Shown in pieces: positions 1 through 8,786 of a stretch of DNA of 19,723 bases. Made by a program: the position numbers and the translations under genes. Position 1 is the first letter of the stretch. The number at the start of each line of letters is the position of its first letter. Source of the stretch: Aureobasidium sp. EXF-3400. Its lineage: Eukaryota > Ascomycota > Dothideomycetes > Dothideales > Saccotheciaceae. Where the stretch lies: positions 1-19,723 of the forward strand of contig SWBL01000570.1 in assembly GCA_024195585.1 (NCBI GenBank), written 5' to 3'. The notes beneath the pieces are model-generated. The model searched no databases, had not been told where the DNA came from, and saw only the letters and a list, made by a program, of their open reading frames with translations.

Positions 1-71
1 GCCTAACAGCGTCCTTGAAAACTCTAAGTCTATGTTGCGAGTGGTCCCGGGTTCGATTCCCGGCGAGACCC
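1..71 (+). tRNA. tRNA-Pro (probable), 3' part with end of its intron
   Basis: The 5' half lies off the left edge. Visible parts are the 3' arm of the anticodon stem (GCGAG, 37-41), variable loop TGGTC (42-46), a perfect 5-bp T-stem CCGGG/CCCGG (47-51 and 59-63) with loop TTCGATT, the 3' acceptor strand CGAGACC (64-70) and discriminator C71. Eukaryotic tRNA-Pro is known for a C discriminator, and GCGAG followed by a GGTC variable region and this T-arm resembles fungal tRNA-Pro. Bases 1 to about 35 would then be the intron after the anticodon. No anticodon is visible, so the isoacceptor is unknown and the Pro identity is an inference. The T-arm itself is unambiguous. Confidence 0.65.
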
Positions 72-445
72 TTCTTTTGCATGTGGTATGCATGTCAGGA
101 GTGTTGTTTTTGGTGTAGGAATGGAGAGGGAGGAGGTTGGGAGAATTTTGGAAATTTTTGGCGGGAGTGGTGGAGTGAAGCCTTGACTTTAGAGCTGAAC
201 CACGACACTCCGTTTTGCACGCAAGAGCACTAAATTGGCATGGAGGATATGATGAAGTGCAGAAAAGCTTGTATTGTTCTTTGTAAGAGTACAGACTGTC
301 AACTGAATTAGACACAATCACTTTGAATCACAGGTGTACACATTGACATGTTGACCATAGACAAGCTCTTGATCTGGCTCAGCCTAACCATCTTTTGCAG
401 ACTCCTCTCTATCGCGATTCTTCTCAGGTCATCACTGCATGATAC
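72..445. other. Intergenic, tRNA 3' flank and 3' flank of the first minus-strand gene
   Basis: No supported gene. The part next to 446 should hold the 3' untranslated region of the minus-strand gene. A G-rich stretch near 120-175 (GGAGAGGGAGGAGG-like) has no recognisable role. The open frames here overlap the last exon of the neighbour or lack any coding look. Confidence 0.5.
75..78 (+). terminator. Pol III terminator of the tRNA at the left edge
   Basis: A run of four T lies four bases after the discriminator base, the usual minimal RNA polymerase III stop signal. Confidence 0.55.
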
Positions 446-3267
446 TCAACCTTCCTTCTCTTCCTCACTCTCGACGAAGGTCTCTCTATGCCAGCCAAAC
501 CACTTTGCAATTCTCTTAGCAATACTTCTCAGCATGATAGGATCTAACAACAAAGAAACAAATTAGCATGGTCGACCCAGAGATCAACACTAAAAGCAAC
601 TCAATGGAATCGATCCAACTTCGACATTTTACTTACTGATAGTAGCAACTGGATGAGGGCGATGGACAACAATCGTGTTCACTCCCTGGGTCTTCTCGAG
701 TTTGAGAGTGACTGCACTGCCTTGACTCTGTAGGATACTGAATCCAGCGTCCGTCATGGCTGCCAGGAAGTGCTGCCAGGCGAAACTGCGAGAAGAATCT
801 TCTCCGTTCTTGGGGAACATGGCTTTGAAGATGGCCATGTTGTCACGTTTGATGGTGATCTTCGTTTGTCGCGGCTGCGGTGTAGGAGCTGTTGAAGGTG
901 ACTCGACGTCTGGAGATGGGGAGGATGGAGATCGTGTTCGAGCCTTTCGGGAGGAGATAGAGGTGATGGAGGATGGGCTGCTGGTGTCCTCACCCCAGAC
1001 AGTTTGAGGCGTGGCATCAACATCGATAGTCTGCTGTTTGGAACGTACAAGCTCGCGGTGAACATACTCCCGCTGAGCTGCTAGTTCTCCCAGATGCTTT
1101 TCTCCTTCGGAAAAACGCATGAGGCCATCGATATCCTCTTTGATCTGTGGTGGAACAAGAGTTAGTATGTTTCGGCTAGAAAATTATGCACTGCCAGTAT
1201 ACTTACATATGCCTCGCTGCATTTGCCCTCTTGACGCAGTCTGCGTGCCCAGATGAGACGCATTTCAGACCAAAACACACCCAAAGCGGTTTGAGCTGCT
1301 TCAGCTTCCTGAAGCCACTCCAGGCTTTTTCTTCCACGAGGCCAAGGGTATTGGGTGCAAGCTCGTTCGAGAAATTCTCCAAGCTTGTCACCAATCTCGT
1401 TATCTCCAAAAGGTGCATTGATCTTCTTGATGAACTGATCGTAATGTTCTTCTTCCAACATCTTGTCTGCGTGCTTTTGAGTAACGTTGACATCACGGAT
1501 GGGCCGCAAGTTGATCGATTCCAGTATGTCAAACAAGATGGCCATGTCACTCATTTGGACGAGCAAACCTTGGCTGATGCGAGCCGCTTCCTTCCGGTCA
1601 GTGCGACACAGATGATCGATGATGGCGAAGTTGAGGGAAGGATCCATACTCAAAGGTCGATACTGGTCATAGCCCAGAGAGCTCACAGCCCAATACAACA
1701 TATCGTCAGGAAAGTAATCGTCACGGCTAAACTTGCGGTCGAATTTGTCAAATTTTCCGTCACCTTGGATGTCAAGATTCCTTTCAAAGCCACGCTGATA
1801 AAGCAGACTTCCCTCGACTCCATTCTCAAAAACGGCAAAGGTTTCCAAACAGAGATCCCAGACGGCGTGCACCACGAGCTCATATCCTGCTCTGGCTTCT
1901 GCGTCGGAAGGATTGCTCTCAAGCTGCTTCAACTGCTCTGCCATACGCTTGCTCTCGTTTTTTAGCTGACGCCAATACATCTCTCTGCGAAGGGTCAAGC
2001 AGAAAAGCTGATCGACAAAGTATGGCCATCTATCAGAGCCGGAGAAGGTCTCGAAGAAATGTGCTGAGGCTAGTTCTCGAGCACAGAACTGAACATATGC
2101 TGGATCAGTCTGGAGAAGCTCAACCTCGTCTTTGACAGCGCGATGGCGAGATGCAATCAGCTCAATGATCTCGTGAGGATCGAAGGAAGGTGGTGCGGAG
2201 AAAGGCTTGACAGAGTCGGTAGACCAGCTGGAGGTGGTTCCAAACCTGGAGAAGTCTGTGTTGATCAACTGTGACCACTTTGGATGTCTTGCATAGACGG
2301 GAGGTTCATTGGCCTCAGCCAGGAGGCCAGACACGAATCTGCGCAAGAGGGCCATCATCCTGGACTGGGCCGTAAAGACAAAGTTCGCCTTTGTGAAACC
2401 CATGATTTCTCTGCGATGCATCTGCTGAGCATTCCATTTGACAAGTTTGCCATAGTTGGGACCATGCACTACAACACACTGCGAGTTGAACACATGATCG
2501 ATAGGCCTGAAGCATTCGGCCAAGATGACGTTGGCGCTGTCAAAAGTAATCCATTTCTCTGGCTCGTTGGAGGTGCGGTGGTGTAATAGTGCCAAAAGGA
2601 GCAAAGGGTCTTCAGACAACATTTCTGCATCGAGGTAGGAGAGAAACCATGTGTCTCGAAATCTGTTCATAACTCCTTCAGGATCCCTCGGATGGGGTGT
2701 TCTGCGAACAAGCTTGGTCTCGCCAGTCCGAATGTTGGTCGCGAAGATTTGTCGGTTGGGTCCAACATAGTAGGCGTGTTCTTCCTCGCTATGGGGATAG
2801 TTGACGGCATTGAGCAGATGAACAGCTGCCCACTTCTTTGGATAGAGGGCGCTGTGTTCTTCCAAGAAAGCGAGACGCTTTTCGCGTGACTTCTTGCGCC
2901 ATCTGATAACGATGAAGTCGGCATGAGCAGCGAGTGCGTCGCGGAGGAATGTTGTGTTCTCCTGTATGGTTTCGGTCAAGGAAGACATCGTCTGCTGAGC
3001 AATAGAGTCGTTGATCGTAGTGGTGGCAGGAAAGAACTGCGGGAAACACTCCTTACATTTCTTGTCTTCGCAATCGAAAGGGTTGGGAGGAGGATTGTTG
3101 TCGTCTATGACTGAGCCGAGAGGAGGAGTTTTAGAACCCTCATATTTGAAGTTGATGACCATTTCGGTGATCTTGGAGCGGTACAGCGTATCTCGTACTT
3201 TCCACATTCTGGAAAGGCGAGGATGATCCTTCTGTGAATTGATGGTGTATTCGAGTATGGAGGGCAT
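446..3267 (-). CDS. Uncharacterised fungal protein (888 aa) with C-terminal HicA-like domain
   Basis: Three exons on the minus strand: 1207-3267, 637-1144 and 446-543. Intron 1 (1145-1206, 62 bases) has donor GTAAGT, branch TACTAAC and acceptor ACAG; intron 2 (544-636, 93 bases) has donor GTAAGT, branch GCTAAT and acceptor TTAG. Phases join cleanly to give 888 codons and TGA. The start at 3267 follows a typical CT/CA-rich leader. N-terminus: C66, C71 and C74 in an acidic context. Residues about 85-320 hold a block I recall from many Pezizomycotina proteins of unknown role, including RFRDTWFLSYL and VVVHGPNYGKLVKWN. Residues 725-783 are Ser/Pro-rich and probably disordered. Residues 784-885 form a small domain with DAGF, GS (829-830), HRPHP (848-852) and a C-terminal AKWFGW helix; the GS...H.PH layout resembles HicA/YcfA folds. 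No enzymatic function can be assigned. The exon structure is firm, the fold is an inference. Confidence 0.85.
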
Positions 3268-3937
3268 GGTCGGTCGCGATCTGCTGGAAGTTTCAACAAG
3301 AGAAAGAGGTTTGAGTGGGAAGAGTTAGAAGTGTAGATTGGGAATGAAGAAGTAGTTGTGTGGAAGTTGAGGGGTTTGATGCAAGTAGCCGAGCGCGTAT
3401 GCGGCCTCCAACAAGAGTGAAAGTGCAAACGAGACATAGCTTTCACAAGACGTATGTTTGACCCTGGCCATCGCTCTTGCCACAAGAGACCGAAGATACT
3501 CTAAGACATGAGCGCAAAGCTTCTAAGCACACAAAGAAGATTAGCACAGAACGACCGGAGAGGGGGGCAAGGTATAGAAAGTTCTCCTTTCGGCCATGAT
3601 ATCTATCTATTCTTGACAAGGGAAAGACAAAGCAAAGACAAAAAAGTGCCCGGTGGCAATGGAGAGAAACCAGCCAGGCGAAATGAAGTCATTCCATCCC
3701 AAGACCTCCAGTAACTAGACGCCAAACCAGCAAGAAGGCAACAGAAAACAGAGATTGTGAAATAGACAGCGAAGAGAGAAGCAAAACAAAGCAGTTGTCC
3801 TTTTTCCCAATTCAATCCAGCCGTTAATCCATCAGAAACGAGAAAAGAAAAGGAGATACAAGAAAAGTTATGAAGAGCCGGTAGTCATGCTTCCCTGGAG
3901 AACATATGCATTCCGACAGGTAACGTAGCACATCAGC
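3268..3937. other. Intergenic: promoter and leader of the 888-aa gene, 3' flank of the BYE1-like gene
   Basis: On the minus strand the roughly 110 bases before the ATG at 3267 are CT/CA-rich and G-poor, the usual look of a fungal 5' untranslated leader, and the start context CGACCATGC is good. I see no TATA box. The left-reading 3' end of the BYE1-like transcript also falls here. Open frames in this stretch are short and show no domain. Confidence 0.5.
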
Positions 3938-4087
3938 TCAACGATAGATGTTGCGTCTTTGCAACAGACGATCGACGTTGCGCTCATGACGGCCGATACG
4001 CTTAATAGCAGCATTGATCTCACCAGCACCGCCAGCCGACTGCATTTGTTCGAGTGTACGCTTTGCACGGTTGGGATCACGGGGATT
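3938..4087 (-). other. In-frame continuation of BYE1-like CDS beyond the TAG (49 codons, then TGA)
   Basis: Directly after TAG (4088-4090) the same frame stays open for 49 codons to TGA at 3938-3940. It starts NPRDPNRAKRTLEQMQ and ends in an Arg-rich helix-like stretch finishing LLQRRNIYR. Composition (Arg, Leu, Gln, Glu, Ala, few Cys or Trp) and the C/T-ending codons match the upstream exon, while the other two frames read Cys- and Ser-rich noise. An intron removing the stop would have to be 27 bases (GTGGGA to GATAG), too short for fungi. It could be the true C-terminus cut off by a nonsense change, a readthrough extension, or a base error. I favour it being ancestral coding sequence. Confidence 0.6.
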
Positions 4088-6738
4088 CTATCCCTGTTGA
4101 CCCTGCGATCCCACATTGGCTAGACGCTGTGAAAAGATGGTCAAGTCATCACGCGCGGCAGGTTCAGATGCAAGGATATCGCGCATGTTAAGCAGAACGT
4201 GCTCCTCAACATGGTTACCGGCAGCAGCAAGAATCTGAGCAACTACGGGTGTATGAGCCAGTGCGCCTAGAATGGCATGAACCATCGGGTTGGGGTGAGG
4301 CGGCAGCTGTGGTGAAGGCGATGGGTATGCTCCAGCGCCAGAGTTGGGAGCAGAGTAGCCTTGACCTGATACGGGTGACTGTGTGGTGTAGGGGTTGGGA
4401 GGCATAGGAGCAACACCAAACTGCTGCTGGTGGGCATGGCCATTCTGCATAGGAGTAAATCCCTGAGGTGGGCGGGGTGAGAATTGAGGGCCGTGGGCGT
4501 TACCATTGACAGGGCTGGCATCAATCGGCTGAGGAGCATCAGGTACGACAGGGTTGTCCCAATGATCGGGCTTGTTGACGACGAAGGTAACAACAAGCAT
4601 ACGCTCGGGTACGTTGGAGTCGAGGTTGTTGTACTCGAGCAGGTTAATGTGGGGAGGCAAGTTGTGGCCAGGACCGACAGGAGTGATGTAAACGTCCTTG
4701 ACGATCGAAGACATACCACGAGCCTTGCTAATAACAGCATAACGACCACGAGTAGCAAAGTAATCGAAGATCTGGTCGAAGGCAGCACGGTTATCGTAGG
4801 GTGTCAGTGCGAGGACTGAAACATCGCTCTTCTTGCTCCACTGCAGACCGCAAAGGTAGTCATCGGCGCGTTTAGCTTCCAAACGACCCTCGATCTCAAG
4901 AACCGTGGGCAGGAGTTCAGTCCAGGGCATGAATTGGCCAAAGTCGTTACCAGCGGCATGGCGAGCACATGCAGTGAACTCGGTAACACCTGGCTGGACG
5001 AGTTGACCCTTCCAGACGACGCCATTGGCTTCAGGTGGAGCATAGTCGGTCTCGTTGTCGTCAGCTAGCATGCGGTCAACATCAGCATCGTGTTTCTCGC
5101 CCTTCTCTTGAGGTGTCTGTGTCTTGGCAAACGAGCTACGCCTGCGAGCGGGTTGTGCTTGTTGGTCGGCGGGTGTCTTTGCCCAGACAGAGTTGATGTC
5201 GAAGTTTGACTCGCGGCGGTCAATATCCATGGCGTCAGGTGATGCAGCGGCACCAGCGGTGGCAGGGGCATCAGCATCGGGTGTGGGTGGCTTATCTTGG
5301 TCTTCTCTGCTGCGGACAGGGGCCGAGGTGAAGACTGAAACGTGGGAGCTCTCGGCTTGGTCATCGATATACTCGTCGCCTTTGTGGGTGCGACGAACAC
5401 GGGGCTTGTCGTCTTCATCGTCACGCATCATGACAGCCTGCTTGTCTGCCTCTTCCTTGAGCTGTTGACGCTGCTTCTGCAGTTCTTCGCTGGCCATGTC
5501 CTGGGTAGTCATGGTCGCAAGGCCGTGTGCGGTCAAGGAATTATCGAGCATGCGTTGAACGAGCATGGGGTTCTTCTTCATGTTGGCGTGGATGGCTCTA
5601 AATTGCTGACCGTAGCCCTGCGATGCAGGCGGAGCGCCATACATCTGGAACAACTCGTACTCGATGCGTGAGGCGTGGTAATGGCTGACCGATTCGGCGT
5701 TTTCGCCTGGTCCAAGACTGTAAGAACTGAAAAGGTACGGGTTAGCCTGGTTGTGTGATGAAGTTGAGGGGAAAGAGAGATGCAGAAATGATGGGAAGAA
5801 TCGTGTCAGAAGCTGGTAAATCGTGAAAGCAGGCAAGAGCGAAACGCAAGAGTGGAAGGTGCGACTTACCCAGTTGTGATTCTCTCACGAACGACATCGC
5901 CGAAAACTTTGACGAGTGCCTGAGCAGGAACTTGTCTCTCTTTGGGCAAATCCTTGACCTCCACGAGGGCCGTGTCAGTATCAACCTTTTCCTCCTTCTT
6001 CTGCTCCGACTTGCGACGTTTGGGCTGGGTAGCTGCTGACGATGATCTTCTCGGCTCCTCGGCCTGTGTCTCCTCCTGCGCCTGCTCCTGTTCGGCTGTC
6101 TCTTCTTCGAACTTGCGCTTGCTGCCAGCAGCAGGAGCAGAGTCTTGCGAAGGGGGTGGGAAAGATGCAGAAGCAGTAGGCGCAGGGCTGGCCTGGTCGC
6201 TGGCGGGAGCCTCGGACTTGGCTTCACTTTGACGAGCAGCCTTCTGTTGGCGAGCCTTGGGGCGCTTCTTCTCGTTGCGCTTTCGTCGCTTCTCGGCCTC
6301 GTGCTCGGCAATGCGAGTCTGCCACAGTTGCTCTCCGCGCGCCTGCGCGTCTAGTAGGTCCTTGTGGTCGTTGGGTTCGCATAGCTCGCAGAAGTAGTGT
6401 TCGGGCTGATTCTCTTCCTCCAGTGGCACGCCCATGCAGACATTGTGCTGCCAAACTTCGCAAGTGTCGCAACTGACGTATTGACGACCGACCTCGTCGT
6501 CCTTGGTATCTCCGCAGACGCAGCGAATAACTTCGTCGGCGGCTTCCTCATCGTCTACTTCGGGCTCGGGTTCGGGCTCGGCTGACTTCTTGCTGGTGCT
6601 CTTCTTGGTCGAGGCGGTGGCTGTGCCTTTCTTGTTCTTGGGTGTTGCGACTTCGGCAGACTCGAGTTTCGTGTGCTGGCCCTTAGTCGCACGACCACTG
6701 CGTCTGATGTCTGTTCGAGGGAGCGCATTAGCTGACAT
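4088..6738 (-). CDS. BYE1: BYE1-like transcription factor: PHD, TFIIS central and SPOC domains
   Basis: Two exons, 5870-6738 and 4088-5726. The intron 5727-5869 (143 bases) has donor GTAAGT, branch GCTAAC and acceptor TTTTCAG, giving 835 aa to the TAG at 4088-4090. A basic N-terminus (RRSGRATKGQ) precedes a complete C4HC3 PHD finger at 73-120 (C73, C75, C90, C93, H98, C101, C117, C120) with W96 for a methyl-lysine pocket. A Lys/Glu-rich linker carries the KRK and KRRK basic clusters. The TFIIS central domain lies at about 265-380 (NPMLVQRML, LATMTTQDMASEEL) and SPOC at about 526-676 (VVWKGQL to MLVVTFVVNK). A Pro/Gln-rich tail follows. Yeast Bye1 has this order and binds RNA polymerase II and H3K4me3 chromatin; that role is family knowledge. 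The PHD type excludes TFIIS itself. The terminal stop looks premature. The start is also ambiguous: see the separate entries. Confidence 0.88.
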
Positions 6739-6825
6739 GGTTCTCGCGTGGCGCATTGAGGCGCATAGCTGTGTGTGTGTGTGGTATAGACCATGGATGA
6801 TAGAATGTCTTTGCTTACCGGACAT
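6732..6825 (-). other. Possible 5' intron and upstream ATG of the BYE1-like gene
   Basis: An ATG at 6823-6825 reads ATG TCC G, then donor GTAAGC (6818 downward). A candidate acceptor CATGTCAG ends at 6732, so 6732-6818 would be an 87-base intron. Splicing gives Met-Ser-Ala-Asn, exactly the residues made by starting at the internal ATG at 6738. If the intron is kept, the frame stays open and adds 29 residues. No clear CTAAC branch point is seen. A (TG)7 run at 6770-6783 lies inside. Confidence 0.4.
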
Positions 6826-7927
6826 GATTGGCGTGTTTGGGGTGTCGTCTCTTTGAGCACGATATGTTGCAACCACAGACAAGAGCAAGGTCTTGCAGGC
6901 GCACAAACGAGTCAAACGTAGGTGTGGGATGGGACAGGCGACGGGAATTCACTCTCGTGGCGGCGCGCGTGCGTGTGCAAAATCACAAGCTGGTTTAGAG
7001 CTCCGGCGCCGTCTACTACTGGCGACGCTGTGTGTCTGTGACGGACGCACTCTCTTCCTCTGCAACTTGGAGTGTGCCTCTTGCGCGTTGCGCCTTCTGG
7101 TCTCTCCACTCGGCACGCGACAATGCAGTCAAAGACGCGCAGAGATGAGGTGATGGATGTTTGTCTAACTTCTAATGCCCAGTGCGCTTCCTGAAAACGA
7201 AACGCTCTCCTCCTTTGAACAGCCGTAGCTATGGGTGTCGCTGTCGTCGGCGGCGCGTCGCGTGTGTGGGCGCAAAGGATGTCTTCTGTCAGTCGTGCGC
7301 GCAAGTCGCAATGCGCAGATCTTGGATGGTCGCGTGTCTTGTCGCAGAAGCTTCAAGCTGTGGCAAATCTTGTCAAAGTCTGAGTGTGCAAAGGTTGCTG
7401 TGAATTGTGATGAATAATGAGTAGGAACAGAAAGGAAAGGAACCGAGACCTTTGCGCGATTGAGAGCTTCGCGTGGTCAGTCTGTGACAGCTCCGGGAGT
7501 GCGGGAGAGGGGAAAGCACGACGCGTGCCAGCCAATGAGCGTCTGTCGGAATATCTTTCCTTTTTCCATCCTCTTCTTCCACCCTCCACATCAGCCTTGC
7601 GAGCCGTGAGGCATGCTGCCGCGCTGAATCATCAAGAATGTCCATATTCGTACAAGATACCATTCGTATAACCACTACTCGAGGAAGAGAATCGAGCCAT
7701 CTACAGTCAAAAGAGATAAACAGGTGTCATATTTAAATCGATAATGCTATCTAACCATGCATGACTTCTTACGTGCCAAAAGAGAACTGACCAGGATGGC
7801 TTTCGAAGCCTGAAAGAACCGCTTCAGACAGAGGATTATTGAAGCGCTGGGGAAGTCCAGATGCAATTCACGCACCAGCATGCCGGCGGACAGAGTAAAA
7901 GTAAGAGCCTGAGCAAAATGAATATCA
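6826..7927. promoter_or_regulatory. Upstream region of the BYE1-like gene, up to tRNA-Phe
   Basis: About 1.1 kb without a convincing gene. Bases 6950-7330 are rich in CpG and GCGC steps. An ACGCGT hexamer (7521-7526), the core recognised by MBF-type APSES factors, lies six bases before a CCAAT pentamer (7532-7536) on the plus strand. Both motifs are short enough to occur by chance. Many overlapping short frames on both strands reflect the GC-rich composition and show no domain or shared start context. Confidence 0.35.
7915..7918 (-). terminator. Pol III terminator of tRNA-Phe
   Basis: Four consecutive T on the minus strand, nine bases after the discriminator base of tRNA-Phe. Confidence 0.6.
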
Positions 7928-8035
7928 TGCCGCTTCTGTGGATCGAACACAGTGCCTCCAGAATACTCCTGTGCGAGACAGGAAGGACGTGAAGTGGACT
8001 TCAGTCTGGCGCTCTCCCAGATGAGCTAAAGCGGC
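7928..8035 (-). tRNA. tRNA-Phe (GAA) with 35-base intron
   Basis: Full cloverleaf on the minus strand: acceptor GCCGCTT/AAGCGGC, D-arm GCTC-ATCTGGGA-GAGC, anticodon stem CCAGA/TCTGG, loop C-T-G-A-A-G with anticodon GAA, variable loop AGGCA, T-stem CTGTG/CACAG with loop TTCGATC, discriminator A. Removing a 35-base intron after position 37 leaves 73 bases, the normal length. The intron contains ACTTCA, which pairs with TGAAGT spanning the anticodon, as known for eukaryotic pre-tRNAs cut by the tRNA splicing endonuclease. A-box (TAGCTCATCTGG) and B-box (TGTTCGATCC) promoter elements are intact. It decodes UUC and UUU in cytosolic translation. Confidence 0.95.
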
Positions 8036-8786
8036 GAATATGCTCAAATCTTGCTCCAAAATCAATATATTCTACCTCAAATGGAAGCATGAGAGTGAGC
8101 ATGGAGGCAACATATCCTCCAGTATCCTCAGATATCGTACACATGGTCATACTATGGGTATCGCTCCGCAAGAGATTTCGAATCCAAGGCCTTTCTTGAG
8201 CTCCAAAGTTGAAACAACCAACGACCGGCAGCTAAGACTCAGAGACTCTCATCAATCCTGACGACATCAAGAGCGAATTCTGTGTGAGCTCAGAAATATG
8301 CCGTAATCAATCAATAGCAGACTTTTACTCACAGGAACGATGGAAGGAACCCGAAAGTACTCTTACACAAGTACAAAACATGTTTCCACACTCCAGGCAT
8401 GGTAGAACTCACACGGGACCGTCAACATGCATATCCGGGTCTCCCCACCAGCATGATCTACATGCTTAGCCGAAGTTTGACCGAACAACCATGCTCTTAT
8501 ATATTTCATCGAGTGAGTACAAGAATAGATTCCGAGAATGAAAAGAACAAATGTGTATTGAATTGATACTTGGTGTATCATCGTTGAAGGCCTCCATGAA
8601 GAGGCATAGAAAAAAGCAAAGTGCCGACAACCCCAACACCACACGCTATGAAATCTGACCCAACCAGCAGTAAAGTGACAGAAGTAGAAGAAAAGAGAGG
8701 AAAAGAAACAGTCGCTTTGGCACAGCCAGAGGGAGTGTGAAGCAAGTAAGGAGAGACGAGGGAATCAACAGAGGAGGGCAAGCTTA
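8036..8786. other. Intergenic between tRNA-Phe and the Ser/Pro-rich gene
   Basis: About 750 bases. The right part should be the 3' untranslated region of the minus-strand gene ending at 8787, and the bases near 8036 are the 5' flank of tRNA-Phe. I see no gene, repeat or RNA here. Confidence 0.5.

Noticed and set aside
446..930. Active HicA toxin
   Set aside because: The His expected after the GS turn is absent, and there is no HicB-like partner beside it; only the fold is suggested.
1186..1965. 259-codon plus-strand frame opposite the 888-aa gene
   Set aside because: Antisense shadow; the minus-strand frame has the conserved blocks and consensus introns.
4060..4117. A tiny intron removing the TAG in the BYE1-like gene
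   Set aside because: The in-frame GT-AG pair spans only 27 bases; the next donor (38 bases) breaks the frame and meets a stop.
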